From: Donghicola sp041224595
Lineage (GTDB): Bacteria > Pseudomonadota > Alphaproteobacteria > Rhodobacterales > Rhodobacteraceae
Length of the DNA stretch: 64,000 nucleotides
Reading direction: 5' to 3'
NCBI RefSeq assembly: GCF_041224595.1
Contig: NZ_JBGFGN010000154.1
Location: forward strand, 1-64,000
The first letter of the stretch is position 1; every line of letters begins with the position of its first letter. Of this stretch, positions 33,672 to 42,391 are shown piece after piece. Below the pieces are notes generated by a model. It saw only the letters and a program-made list of their open reading frames with translations. It was not told the DNA's origin and did not search any database. Made by a program: the position numbers and the translations under genes.

Positions 33672-34823
33672 ATGATCCTTCATGAGCTGATTTCTTTCGA
33701 ACTGCTTCGCGTGATCTGGTGGGGCCTGCTCGGGGTCCTGCTGATCGGATTTGCCCTGACGGACGGGTTCGACATGGGGACGGGGGCGTTGCTGCCTTTC
33801 GTCGCCAAGACGGACACCGAACGCCGCGTGGTGATCAACACGGTCGGCCCCGTGTGGGAAGGCAACCAGGTGTGGTTCATACTTGGCGGTGGCGCAATTT
33901 TCGCCGCTTGGCCGCCTTTGTACGCGGTGTCCTTCAGCGGGTTCTACATGGCGATGTTCATTGTCCTGTGTGCCTTTATCGTGCGTCCGGTGGCGTTCAA
34001 ATACCGGTCCAAGCGTCCGTCGCCCACATGGCGCAGCACGTGGGACTGGGCCCTCTTTGCGGGCGGCGCAGTGCCTGCGCTGATCTTTGGCGTCGCCGTG
34101 GGCAACGTCTTGCGCGGTGTGCCGTTCCACCTGACCCCATCGCTGATGCCGATCTACGAGGGTAGCTTCTTTGGCCTACTGAACCCCTTCGCGCTGCTGA
34201 CCGGCTTGGTGTCCTTGTCTATGCTGATCATGCACGGCGCGGCTTGGCTGAACCTGAAAACCGAAGGCCGTATCCAGTCCCGTGCCCGCCGCTATGGCTT
34301 TACCGCCGGAGTGGTTGCGATCATTGGCTACGCGGTTGCGGGGGCGTGGCTTTTGCTGATCACCGACGGCTACAGTTTTGTCGATGCGGCGGTCACCGAT
34401 GGTCCGTCAAACCCGCTGATGTCGGACGTGGTCAAGGGCGGCTCTTGGCTGAGCGCTTACTCCGATCGTCCTTGGATCATGATTGCGCCGATCATGGGCT
34501 TTGTCGGGATGCTGATGGCGCTGCGGGGCCTGACCTCGGGCGGGGAGGCAACCACAATGCTTTGGTCCAAGATGGGCATCCTCGGGGTGATCTCGTCCGT
34601 GGGCCTGACAATGTTCCCATTCATCCTGCCGTCCAGCACCGATCCCGACAGCTCTCTGACCGTGTGGGATGCCTCTAGCTCGCATCTGACACTGTTCGTG
34701 ATGCTGGTGGCGACGGTGATCTTTATGCCGCTGATCCTGATGTACACCTCGTGGGTTTACTCTGTCCTCTGGGGCAAGGTGACCGAGGACGACGTCACCG
34801 CCAACGGCGAAACCCTGTACTGA
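33672..34823 (+). CDS. cydB: cytochrome bd ubiquinol oxidase subunit II
   Basis: The second membrane subunit of the bd oxidase, 383 residues, with about eight helices. The N-terminal region has the conserved LLIGFALTDGFDMGTGALLP and GPVWEGNQVWFILGGGAIFA. The C-terminus has FPFILPSS, a CydB hallmark. It is directly followed by cydX, 14 bases on, completing the oxidase. Confidence 0.96.
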   Translation: MILHELISFELLRVIWWGLLGVLLIGFALTDGFDMGTGALLPFVAKTDTERRVVINTVGPVWEGNQVWFILGGGAIFAAWPPLYAVSFSGFYMAMFIVLCAFIVRPVAFKYRSKRPSPTWRSTWDWALFAGGAVPALIFGVAVGNVLRGVPFHLTPSLMPIYEGSFFGLLNPFALLTGLVSLSMLIMHGAAWLNLKTEGRIQSRARRYGFTAGVVAIIGYAVAGAWLLLITDGYSFVDAAVTDGPSNPLMSDVVKGGSWLSAYSDRPWIMIAPIMGFVGMLMALRGLTSGGEATTMLWSKMGILGVISSVGLTMFPFILPSSTDPDSSLTVWDASSSHLTLFVMLVATVIFMPLILMYTSWVYSVLWGKVTEDDVTANGETLY

Positions 34824-34837
34824 GAAAGGACTGACAC

Positions 34838-34960
34838 ATGTGGTATTTTGCCTGGATCTTGGGCCTGCCTCTGGCCGCGTTGTTCGCGGTGTTGAACGCC
34901 ATGTGGCTGGAACTGCGCGAGGACGCAAAACTGGCCGACGAGGATAACCAGACCCCGTAA
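34838..34960 (+). CDS. cydX: CydX, small subunit of cytochrome bd
   Basis: A 40-residue single-span membrane protein beginning MWYFAWILGLPLAALFAVLN and continuing with AMWLELRED, an almost exact match to the CydX/YbgT pattern. CydX stabilises the haems of cytochrome bd. The start follows AGAAAGGA in the cydB-cydX gap of 14 bases. The charged tail DAKLADEDNQTP is cytoplasmic. It is short enough to be missed by length-filtered gene callers. Confidence 0.93.
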   Translation: MWYFAWILGLPLAALFAVLNAMWLELREDAKLADEDNQTP

Positions 34961-34986
34961 CAGGGCCTGCACTGACAGATTGGAAT

Positions 34987-35010
34987 AGGGCAGCTTTGGC
35001 TGCCCTTTTT
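34987..35010 (+). terminator. rho-independent terminator after cydX
   Basis: The stem AGGGCAGC / GCTGCCCT with a TTTG loop is followed by a run of Ts. It closes the cyd unit 27 bases after cydX. Confidence 0.92.
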
Positions 35011-35089
35011 CATGCTTTCTGCGCGTGCAAAGAAATCTGAAGCAGGAATTAACGAATCCCGTTGCGCGTAATCGACTCTTCGCCTATCA

Positions 35090-35252
35090 AAAACGACAGG
35101 TACGGGAGACACTGACGTATGTCAGGGCCGAAGGAGCAACCGCCCCGGTAAACTCTCAGGCAAAAGAACCGGCCTACTGGAACACTCTGGAGAGAGGCGC
35201 GAAAGCGTCCGCCGAAGGGATAGCGATCTCAGGCGACAAGGACAGAGGGGGC
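35090..35252 (+). ncRNA. tandem glycine riboswitch
   Basis: The leader of gcvT shows two consecutive glycine-aptamer copies. The first spans about 35094-35171, with GGGAGAC, GCCGAAGGAGCAA and AACTCTCAGGCAAAAG. The second spans about 35178-35252, with CTCTGGAGAG, GCCGAAGGG and ATCTCAGGCGACAAGGACAGA. The paired CCGAAGG and CTCAGGC blocks in each copy are the signature of this class. Glycine binding turns on gcv expression in known cases. Location immediately ahead of gcvTHP supports the call. Confidence 0.93.
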
Positions 35253-35318
35253 ATCGAGCGTGGGGAAACCCGCAGGAACACGATGCCGGAGGTTCGCTCC
35301 GGAAGAACCGGAGGACAG
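35251..35318 (+). promoter_or_regulatory. probable riboswitch expression platform over the gcvT ribosome binding site
   Basis: After the second aptamer, GCATCG (35251-35256) can pair with CGATGC (35281-35286) around an inner GGG-GAAA-CCC hairpin. CTCCGG (35297-35302) can pair either with CCGGAG at 35286-35291 or with the second CCGGAG at 35308-35313, which contains the gcvT ribosome binding site (GGAGG, 35310-35314). The two hairpins exclude each other, which suggests translational control. No T tract for termination is seen. Confidence 0.55.
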
Positions 35319-36425
35319 ATGAGCGAGCTGCTTCGCACACCGCTGTACGACCTGCACGTGGAACTGGGTGCCAAGATGGTGCCGTTTGCGGGCTATGACA
35401 TGCCCGTTCAATATCCCCTTGGCGTGATGAAAGAGCACCTGCATTGCCGTGCCGCTGCTGGCCTGTTCGATGTCAGCCACATGGGGCAGGTGATCCTGCG
35501 CGGGGCCGATGCGGCTGAAAAGCTCGAGGCGCTGATCCCCCAGAACGTGCTGGGTCTGGCCGAGGGGCGCCAGCGCTATGGATTCTTTACCAACGAACAG
35601 GGCGGGATTCTGGACGACCTGATGTTCGCCAACCGCGGCGACCATCTGCTGCTGGTCGTGAACGCCGCAAACAAGGCTGCGGACATCGCCCACCTGAAGG
35701 CCCATATGGACGGAGTCGAGGAGATCACCGATCGCGCGTTGTTGGCCTTGCAGGGGCCCGCGTCGGAAGAGGCTCTGAAATCGGTCGTGCCCGCGCTGCC
35801 GGATATGAAGTTCATGGACGTCGCCTTGGTCGATAGTGCGTTTGGCGAACTCTGGGTCTCGCGCTCCGGCTATACGGGCGAGGATGGCTACGAGGTTTCG
35901 GTCCCCGAAGCGACCGCCACCGATTTTGCCAAAGCCCTGATCGCGCTGGAGGCGGTCGAGCCCATCGGTCTGGGGGCCCGCGATAGTCTGCGGCTTGAGG
36001 CAGGCCTGTGCCTGCACGGCAACGACATTGATCCAAAGACCACGCCGGTCGAGGGCAACCTGATCTGGGCCATCCAGAAATCCCGCCGGACGGGCGGTGA
36101 CCGGGCAGGTGGCTTCCCCGGTGCGGAGGTCATTCTGGATCAGCTGGACAACGGCGCATCCAAGAAACGTGTCGGCCTACAGCCCGAAGGCCGCGCCCCC
36201 ATGCGCGCCCACACCATGATCTACGCCAGCGAAGAGGCCGCCGATCCGATCGGCGAAGTGACCAGCGGTGCCTTTGGCCCAACGCTAAACGCGCCCATGT
36301 CGATGGCCTATGTCACCACAGAATTTGCGGCCAGCGGCACGCGCCTGTTTGGCGATGTGCGCGGCAAACGCATGCCAGTGCAGGTCGTCGACCTGCCCTT
36401 CGTCCCCAATAACTTCAAGCGCTAA
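35319..36425 (+). CDS. gcvT: glycine cleavage system T protein (aminomethyltransferase)
   Basis: Transfers the aminomethyl carbon from lipoyl-H protein to tetrahydrofolate, releasing ammonia. The product of 368 residues starts MSELLRTPLYDLHVELGAKM and contains MVPFAGYDMPVQYPLGVMKE, LFDVSHMGQ and the folate-site RSGYTGEDGYEV and GARDSLRLEAGLCLHGNDI. The start at 35319 has GGAGG six bases upstream; the open frame extends upstream through the riboswitch, but that part cannot be protein. First gene of gcvTHP. Confidence 0.95.
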   Translation: MSELLRTPLYDLHVELGAKMVPFAGYDMPVQYPLGVMKEHLHCRAAAGLFDVSHMGQVILRGADAAEKLEALIPQNVLGLAEGRQRYGFFTNEQGGILDDLMFANRGDHLLLVVNAANKAADIAHLKAHMDGVEEITDRALLALQGPASEEALKSVVPALPDMKFMDVALVDSAFGELWVSRSGYTGEDGYEVSVPEATATDFAKALIALEAVEPIGLGARDSLRLEAGLCLHGNDIDPKTTPVEGNLIWAIQKSRRTGGDRAGGFPGAEVILDQLDNGASKKRVGLQPEGRAPMRAHTMIYASEEAADPIGEVTSGAFGPTLNAPMSMAYVTTEFAASGTRLFGDVRGKRMPVQVVDLPFVPNNFKR

Positions 36426-36445
36426 GCCAGTAGGAGACCCCCGAG

Positions 36446-36805
36446 ATGAAATTCACCGAAGACCACGAATGGCTCAAGATCGAAGGCGACCTGCTGGTGG
36501 TCGGCATCACTGAACACGCGAGCACCCAGCTCGGGGACGTGGTGTTTGTCGAACTGCCACAGGTGGGCAGCGACGTGGAAAAGGGCGAAGAGATCGTTGT
36601 GATTGAATCGGTCAAGGCCGCCTCTGACATCACTGCGCCCGTGGATGGCGAGATCGTCGAAGTGAACGACGCGATCGTGGACAACCCCAGCCTCGTGAAT
36701 GAGGACCCGTTGGGCGCGGCTTGGTTCTTTAAGATCAAAGTAGAAGACACCAGTGTGATCGACGGCTTCATGGACGAAGGCGCATACAAAGACTACGCAG
36801 GCTGA
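36446..36805 (+). CDS. gcvH: glycine cleavage system H protein
   Basis: A lipoyl carrier protein of 119 residues shuttling the aminomethyl group between P and T proteins. The lipoylated Lys is in VVIESVKAASDITAPVDGE. The beginning MKFTEDHEWLKIEGD is standard. It lies 20 bases after gcvT and 7 bases before gcvP, so the three genes form one operon behind the riboswitch. Confidence 0.96.
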   Translation: MKFTEDHEWLKIEGDLLVVGITEHASTQLGDVVFVELPQVGSDVEKGEEIVVIESVKAASDITAPVDGEIVEVNDAIVDNPSLVNEDPLGAAWFFKIKVEDTSVIDGFMDEGAYKDYAG

Positions 36806-36812
36806 GGCTGAC

Positions 36813-39662
36813 ATGACCTTTACCCCCACCGACTACGATCCCTATGATTTCGCCAACCGTCGTCATATCGGCCCCTCACCAGAGGAAATGTCCGAGATGC
36901 TGAAGGCGGTGGGGGCAGACAGTCTGGATGCCCTGATCGACGAAACCGTACCCGCCAGCATCCGTCAGGCCGAGCCGCTGGAATATGGCGCGCCCAAGTC
37001 CGAACGCGAGCTGACATGGTTCCTGCGCCAGATCGCCAAGAAGAATACCGTACACTCTTCGATGATCGGGCAGGGCTACTACAACACCGTGATCCCGCCC
37101 GCGATCCAGCGCAACATTCTGGAAAACCCCGCGTGGTACACGGCCTACACGCCTTACCAGCCCGAGATTTCGCAGGGCCGCCTTGAGGCGCTCTTGAACT
37201 TCCAGACCATGGTCTGCGATCTGACAGGTCTGGAAATCGCCAATGCCTCGCTCCTGGACGAGGCGACCGCTTGCGCCGAAGCGATGGCCATGGCCGAACG
37301 TTTGGCGAAGTCCAAAGTGAAAGCGTTCTTTGTCGATGAAAACTGCCACCCGCAGAACATCGCCGTCATGCAAACTCGCGCGGCACCCTTGGGGATCGAG
37401 GTCATCGTCGGCGACCCCGCCGATCTAGAGGCCGATCTGGTCTTTGGCGCGATCTTCCAGTACCCAGGCACCTATGGCGGCTTGACCGATTTCACCGCGC
37501 AATTGGACGCCCTGCACGAGGCCAAAGCCTTGGGCATCGTGGTTGCAGACATCATGGCGCTGACCCTGCTGAAAGAACCGGGTGCAATGGGCGCGGATAT
37601 TGCTGTGGGCAGCACCCAGCGGTTTGGCGTGCCCCTTGGCGGGGGCGGCCCCCACGCGGCCTACATGTCCTGCCGCGATGCGTACAAACGCTCCATGCCC
37701 GGCCGGATTGTCGGTGTGTCTGTAGACAGCCACGGCACGCCCGCCTACCGCCTGTCCCTGCAAACCCGCGAGCAGCACATCCGCCGCGAGAAAGCGACCT
37801 CGAACGTCTGTACCGCGCAGGCGCTGCTAGCGGTGATCGCGGGTATGTACGCGGTGTTCCATGGTCCCAAAGGTCTGAAGGCCATTGCGCAGCGCATCCA
37901 TTCGGTCGCCGTGCAATTCGTCGAAGGTCTGGAAGAGGCTGGTTTCACCGCCGAGCCAACCACCTTCTTCGACACCATCACGGTCGAGGTCGGCCCGATG
38001 CAGGGCGTGATCTATCAGGCCGCGCTGGACCGTAAAATCAACCTGCTCAAGGTTGGCGCGACCAAACTCGGTATCTCGGTCGACGAGACAACCCGCGGCG
38101 AAACCATCGAACGTTTGTGGGAAGCCTTTGGCATCACCCGCACGTTCGATGAGGCTCATCAGGCCTACCGTTTGCCCGCTGATCTGGTACGGACCAGCGA
38201 TTTCCTGACGCACCCGATCTTCCAGATGAACCGCGCCGAGACCGAGATGATGCGCTATATGCGTCGCCTGTCTGACCGTGATTTGGCTTTGGACCGTGCG
38301 ATGATCCCGCTGGGATCGTGCACTATGAAGCTAAACGCGGCGGTCGAGATGGCTCCGATCACGTGGCCGGAATTCAGTTCGATCCACCCGTTTGCGCCTG
38401 ATGATCAGCGGGCCGGTTTTGCCGAAATGGTCGATGACCTGAGCCGTATTCTGTGTATGGCCACAGGGTACGACGCGATGTCCATGCAGCCGAACTCGGG
38501 CGCGCAGGGGGAATACGCGGGCCTCTTGACCATTGCTGCCTACCACGAGGGCAACGGCGAAGGGCATCGCAAGATTTGCCTGATCCCAACCTCGGCCCAC
38601 GGGACCAACCCTGCCTCGGCCCAGATGTGCGGAATGAAGGTTGTCGCGGTCAAAGCGCTGGAGAACGGCGATATCGACCTCGAAGATTTCCGCGCCAAGG
38701 CTGAAAAGGCCGGCGATGATCTGGCGGCCTGCATGATCACGTACCCTTCGACCCACGGGGTTTACGAGGAAACCGTGCGCGAAGTTTGTGCGATCACCCA
38801 CCGCTATGGCGGGCAGGTGTACTTGGACGGCGCGAACCTGAATGCGTTGGTTGGTCTGGTGAAACCCGGAGAGATTGGCGCAGATGTCAGCCACCTGAAC
38901 CTGCATAAAACTTTTGCCATTCCGCACGGTGGTGGCGGCCCCGGCATGGGTCCGATCGGTGTCAAAGCGCACCTTGCGCCCTATTTGCCTGGCCACCCCG
39001 AAACGGGCGGTGCGACAGGTCCGGTGTCCGGTGCGCCATGGGGGTCAGCCTCGATCCTCGTGATCTCTTGGGCCTATTGTCTGGCGATGGGCGGCGCGGG
39101 TTTGACGCAAGCCACCAAGGTCGCGATCCTGTCGGCGAACTATATCGCGAGCCAGCTGAAGGACCATTACAACGTTCTGTTCAAAGGCCGTTCGGGCCGT
39201 GTGGCGCATGAATGTATCCTTGATACGCGTCCGTTCAACGACCGCGCCCATGTGACCGTCGATGACGTTGCCAAGCGCCTGATGGACCACGGTTTCCACG
39301 CGCCGACCATGAGCTTTCCTGTCGCAGGGACCTTGATGGTCGAGCCGACGGAATCGGAAACCAAGGCCGAGCTGGACCGCTTTATCCTTGCCATGAAGGA
39401 CATCGCCGAAGAGGTCGCGGCCATCGAGCGCGGCGAGATGGATGCCGAGAATAACCCGCTGAAGCATGCGCCGCACACGGTGGCATCGCTGGTGGGCGAC
39501 TGGGATCGCCCCTACAGCCGCGAGGCGGGGTGCTTCCCTGCGGGCAGCTTCCGTGTGGACAAGTACTGGCCACCGGTTGGCCGCGTGGACAACGTGCACG
39601 GGGATCGGAACCTGATTTGCACCTGTCCGCCGATGGAAGAGTATCTGGACGCGGCGGAATAA
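36813..39662 (+). CDS. gcvP: glycine dehydrogenase (decarboxylating), P protein
   Basis: A PLP enzyme of 949 residues that decarboxylates glycine and loads the H protein. It is a full-length fused P protein: the N-terminal half has RRHIGPSPEEMSEML and MIGQGYYNTVIPPAI, and the C-terminal half has the PLP-binding Lys in NLHKTFAIPHGGGGPGMGP. GSCTMKLNAAVEM is a further family mark. No lpd (L protein) gene is in the window; that subunit is shared with other complexes. A terminator follows. Confidence 0.96.
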   Translation: MTFTPTDYDPYDFANRRHIGPSPEEMSEMLKAVGADSLDALIDETVPASIRQAEPLEYGAPKSERELTWFLRQIAKKNTVHSSMIGQGYYNTVIPPAIQRNILENPAWYTAYTPYQPEISQGRLEALLNFQTMVCDLTGLEIANASLLDEATACAEAMAMAERLAKSKVKAFFVDENCHPQNIAVMQTRAAPLGIEVIVGDPADLEADLVFGAIFQYPGTYGGLTDFTAQLDALHEAKALGIVVADIMALTLLKEPGAMGADIAVGSTQRFGVPLGGGGPHAAYMSCRDAYKRSMPGRIVGVSVDSHGTPAYRLSLQTREQHIRREKATSNVCTAQALLAVIAGMYAVFHGPKGLKAIAQRIHSVAVQFVEGLEEAGFTAEPTTFFDTITVEVGPMQGVIYQAALDRKINLLKVGATKLGISVDETTRGETIERLWEAFGITRTFDEAHQAYRLPADLVRTSDFLTHPIFQMNRAETEMMRYMRRLSDRDLALDRAMIPLGSCTMKLNAAVEMAPITWPEFSSIHPFAPDDQRAGFAEMVDDLSRILCMATGYDAMSMQPNSGAQGEYAGLLTIAAYHEGNGEGHRKICLIPTSAHGTNPASAQMCGMKVVAVKALENGDIDLEDFRAKAEKAGDDLAACMITYPSTHGVYEETVREVCAITHRYGGQVYLDGANLNALVGLVKPGEIGADVSHLNLHKTFAIPHGGGGPGMGPIGVKAHLAPYLPGHPETGGATGPVSGAPWGSASILVISWAYCLAMGGAGLTQATKVAILSANYIASQLKDHYNVLFKGRSGRVAHECILDTRPFNDRAHVTVDDVAKRLMDHGFHAPTMSFPVAGTLMVEPTESETKAELDRFILAMKDIAEEVAAIERGEMDAENNPLKHAPHTVASLVGDWDRPYSREAGCFPAGSFRVDKYWPPVGRVDNVHGDRNLICTCPPMEEYLDAAE

Positions 39663-39668
39663 GATCAG

Positions 39669-39708
39669 AGGGGCTCTGGCTGGTGACGGTCGGGGCCCTT
39701 TTTCTTTT
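39669..39708 (+). terminator. terminator after gcvP
   Basis: An imperfect stem AGGGGCTC / GGGGCCCT is followed by TTTTTCTTTT, seven bases past the gcvP stop. Confidence 0.75.
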
Positions 39709-39834
39709 GGTGCTCTTTGTGGATTGCGGCGGGCCGTGAGTATTTTTGCAAAGCAGAAAGAGCTTAGTGTTTCAGGAGACTGAGGGGCGCGACCATGGCT
39801 TGCGGCGCCTGAGGATTTGGCTAGGCTGCGCGCC

Positions 39835-40554
39835 ATGACGAAGATTGATCCTGTTCTTTATCCCCTTGGCGAAGATGGCTTGCTGGTGGAATTTGCGCCG
39901 GCCCTGTCGATGCAGGCGAATGCGGCGGCGATTGCGTGCCGTGATGCTGTTTCTGCGTTGGGGCTGGACGGGATGGTCGAGGTTGGATCGACGCTGAAAT
40001 CGACGTTTATGCGCTTCGATCCGGCGCTGTTGTCCCATGGGCGGGCCGAGGCGGCATTGCGCGATGTGTTGGGGCAAGAGGATTGGTCTAAGGTGGAGGC
40101 CCCGGCGGCGCGGGCTTGGCGGTTGCCAAGTTGCTTTGCACCAGAATATGCGCCTCAGTTACAGGACTTTGCAAATCTGGCTGAGCGGCCTGCAGCGGAT
40201 CTGGTCGATGAATTGGCCGCGACACCGCTTCGGGTGCTGGCTTTGGGGTTTGCGCCTGGAATGCCGTATCTTGGGGAGTTGCCTGCCCATTGGAATGTGC
40301 CACGGCAGAGTGGTTTGACGCCGAAAGTGCCGGTTGGGGCGATTACGGCAGCAATCCGGCAAATCGTGCTTTTTGCCGTACCTTCGGGAACCGGCTGGCG
40401 GCAGATCGGGCAGGCCGCATGGCGGGGATTTGATTCTGATGGGTCGGGGCCGTATCTGAGCGCAGGGGACGTTCTGCGCTTTGATCCTGTGGGGCCAGAA
40501 GCCTTTGCCGATCATCTCGCCGCTGGCGGCGGGTTGCTTGAGGACCGGCTATGA
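39835..40554 (+). CDS. pxpB: 5-oxoprolinase subunit B (KipI-like)
   Basis: One subunit of the bacterial ATP-dependent 5-oxoprolinase PxpABC, which opens 5-oxoproline to glutamate. The protein of 239 residues shows the AHS1 domain marks: EFAPALSMQANAAA, then LALGFAPGMPYLGELP and PRQSGLTPKVPVGAI. The ATG at 39835 (MTKIDPVLYPLGEDG) is chosen over a TTG at 39817, although neither has a good ribosome binding site. Its end overlaps the pxpC start by four bases (ATGA). Confidence 0.9.
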   Translation: MTKIDPVLYPLGEDGLLVEFAPALSMQANAAAIACRDAVSALGLDGMVEVGSTLKSTFMRFDPALLSHGRAEAALRDVLGQEDWSKVEAPAARAWRLPSCFAPEYAPQLQDFANLAERPAADLVDELAATPLRVLALGFAPGMPYLGELPAHWNVPRQSGLTPKVPVGAITAAIRQIVLFAVPSGTGWRQIGQAAWRGFDSDGSGPYLSAGDVLRFDPVGPEAFADHLAAGGGLLEDRL

Positions 40555-41564
40555 CCCGGATCAAGGTTCTGTCCGCCGGGCCCTCGGTCACTTTGCAAGA
40601 CAGCGGGCGCACCGGGCTGTCGGCGTTTGGTCTGTCGGCAGGGGGGGCGATGGACCCCATGGCTTTGGCCGAGGCCCATGCCTTGCTCGGGGCTGGTTTT
40701 GATGGCTGCGCGATTGAGATGGGACAGATGGGCGGACGCTACACGGCGGACGGAGATCTGGTCATCGCTCTGACCGGCGCGCGGATGAAAGCTCAATTGG
40801 ACGGTGCGTCTTTGGCGTGGGGGCAAATCCACGCGTGGCCGGCTGGTGCTGAGCTGGAGATTGGGGCCGCGACCGAAGGGGCCTATGGCTATTTGGCGGT
40901 CGCAGGGACATGGCAGGTGCCAGAGCGGTTTGGCTCCAAAAGCACGCATATCCAAGCGGGAATTGGCGCACCGATGACTGGCGGGGATGTGCTGGAATTG
41001 GACCCCAAACCAGCCGAGGCTGGACTTGGTTTGCCGAACTGGCGGACGACTGCAACCGAGGTGCGTGTGATCCCGTCTGTCCAGAGCGGCTGGTTCGGGG
41101 AGGACGGGCGCGCTTGGCTGGAGCAAACCGTGTTTGTGAAAACCGCTCGGGCGAGCCGGATGGGGGCCGCCTTGTCGTTTGACGGGCAGGGCGTGCAATC
41201 CGACCACGGGCTGAGCGTAGCGTCCGAGATTGTCAGCCTTGGCGATATTCAGATCACGGGGGACGGCACGCCCTATGTCCTGATGCGCGAGGCGCAGACA
41301 ACCGGCGGCTATCCCCGCATTGCGACCGTCATCAGCGCTGATCTGCCTGCATTTGCGCAGTTGGCGGCTGGCGCGCAGATCCGGTTCAAGTTTGTGACGT
41401 TGGAACAGGCTCTGGCGGCGCGTGCGGCGCAGGCGGACTTTGCCAAGGCATTGCGCGGGCGGGTTGCGCCCGTCGTGCGTGCGCCAGAGACGATCCATGA
41501 TCTACTGTCTTATACCTTGGTGTCCGGTGTTGTGTCGGCCACTGATCCGGAGGGCTGGGAATGA
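40551..41564 (+). CDS. pxpC: 5-oxoprolinase subunit C (KipA-like)
   Basis: A biotin-carboxylase-related AHS2 domain protein of 337 residues, partner of PxpB. Family motifs are GPSVTLQDSGRTGLSAFGLS near the N-terminus and the later LMREAQTTGGYPRIATV. It overlaps pxpB upstream and pxpA downstream (ATGA at both junctions), showing a tight three-gene operon. Older annotations call it urea amidolyase or allophanate hydrolase-like; the complete B-C-A set supports 5-oxoprolinase. Confidence 0.9.
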   Translation: MTRIKVLSAGPSVTLQDSGRTGLSAFGLSAGGAMDPMALAEAHALLGAGFDGCAIEMGQMGGRYTADGDLVIALTGARMKAQLDGASLAWGQIHAWPAGAELEIGAATEGAYGYLAVAGTWQVPERFGSKSTHIQAGIGAPMTGGDVLELDPKPAEAGLGLPNWRTTATEVRVIPSVQSGWFGEDGRAWLEQTVFVKTARASRMGAALSFDGQGVQSDHGLSVASEIVSLGDIQITGDGTPYVLMREAQTTGGYPRIATVISADLPAFAQLAAGAQIRFKFVTLEQALAARAAQADFAKALRGRVAPVVRAPETIHDLLSYTLVSGVVSATDPEGWE

Positions 41565-42319
41565 CCACCATCGATCTGAATGCGGATATGGGCGAAAGCT
41601 TTGGGCCTTGGACCATGGGGGATGACGCTGCGCTACTGCAGGTGATCAGCAGCGCCAACGTGGCATGTGGTTTTCATGCGGGCGATCCTGTGGTGATGGC
41701 TCAGACCATTGCGCAGGCCAAGGCGGCGGGCGTCGCTGTCGGGGCGCATCCGGGCTTTGACGATCTCCAAGGGTTTGGGCGGCGTGATCTGAAACTCACC
41801 GAGGCCGAGTTAACTGTACTGGTGCAGTACCAGCTTGGCGCGTTCATGGGGATGGCGGCAGCGGCAGGCGTGCCGGTGGCCCATCTAAAGCTGCACGGGG
41901 CGCTGGCCAACATGTGCGCGAGAGATCTGGAGATGGCGCTGGTGTGCTATCGCGCGGCTATGACTGTTGCGCCCAACTTGCGGCTTTTCGTTATTGCCGG
42001 AACTCAGCAACAGCGCGCGGCTGAGCAGTTGGGCGCGAGCTTCAGCGCCGAGATTTTTGCGGATCGCGCCTATCAGGATGACGCAACCCTTGTGCCGCGC
42101 GGGCAGGCTGGGGCCGTACTGCATGATCCGGCTGAGGCTGCAGAGCGCGTGCTGCAGATGGTTCAAGAGCGCTGTGTGATCGCGCAATCATGTCAGCGCG
42201 TGGACGTACCTGTCGATACGATTTGTCTACATGGGGATACGCAGGGGGCGATCGATATGGCCCGCGCGGTCCGCGCAAAGCTTGAGCAGGCCGGTGTTCA
42301 GATCGCCGCGCCCCAATAA
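41561..42319 (+). CDS. pxpA: 5-oxoprolinase subunit A (LamB/YcsF family)
   Basis: The catalytic-barrel subunit of 5-oxoprolinase, 252 residues. It opens with DLNADMGESFGPWTMGDDAA split by conserved acidic residues, then ISSANVACGFHAGDP and GVAVGAHPGFDDLQGFGRR, and ends in VDTICLHGDTQGAI. Its start overlaps pxpC by four bases. Pairs with PxpB and PxpC as above. The copA promoter starts a few bases after its stop. Confidence 0.92.
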   Translation: MTTIDLNADMGESFGPWTMGDDAALLQVISSANVACGFHAGDPVVMAQTIAQAKAAGVAVGAHPGFDDLQGFGRRDLKLTEAELTVLVQYQLGAFMGMAAAAGVPVAHLKLHGALANMCARDLEMALVCYRAAMTVAPNLRLFVIAGTQQQRAAEQLGASFSAEIFADRAYQDDATLVPRGQAGAVLHDPAEAAERVLQMVQERCVIAQSCQRVDVPVDTICLHGDTQGAIDMARAVRAKLEQAGVQIAAPQ

Positions 42320-42335
42320 AAGTTGACCTTGGGGA

Positions 42336-42366
42336 TTGAGCTTCCAGTAGCTGGAACCCCTATATG
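42336..42366 (+). promoter_or_regulatory. CueR/HmrR-type copper promoter of copA
   Basis: A -35 TTGAGC (42336-42341) and a -10 TATATG (42361-42366) are separated by 19 bases, the over-long spacing of MerR-family promoters. Inside the spacer is the dyad TTCCAG-TAG-CTGGAA (42342-42356), which fits the CueR/HmrR operator. The regulator is encoded just downstream of copA. Confidence 0.82.
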
Positions 42367-42391
42367 GATGGCAAGAGAAAGGATTCTTGTC

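Noticed and set aside
35025..35318. N-terminal extension of GcvT through the leader
   Set aside because: The region is the glycine riboswitch. The gcvT family start and a good ribosome binding site lie at 35319.
39663..39834. Small gene between gcvP and pxpB
   Set aside because: Only a terminator and A/T-rich promoter-like sequence are seen; short frames lack ribosome binding sites and homology.
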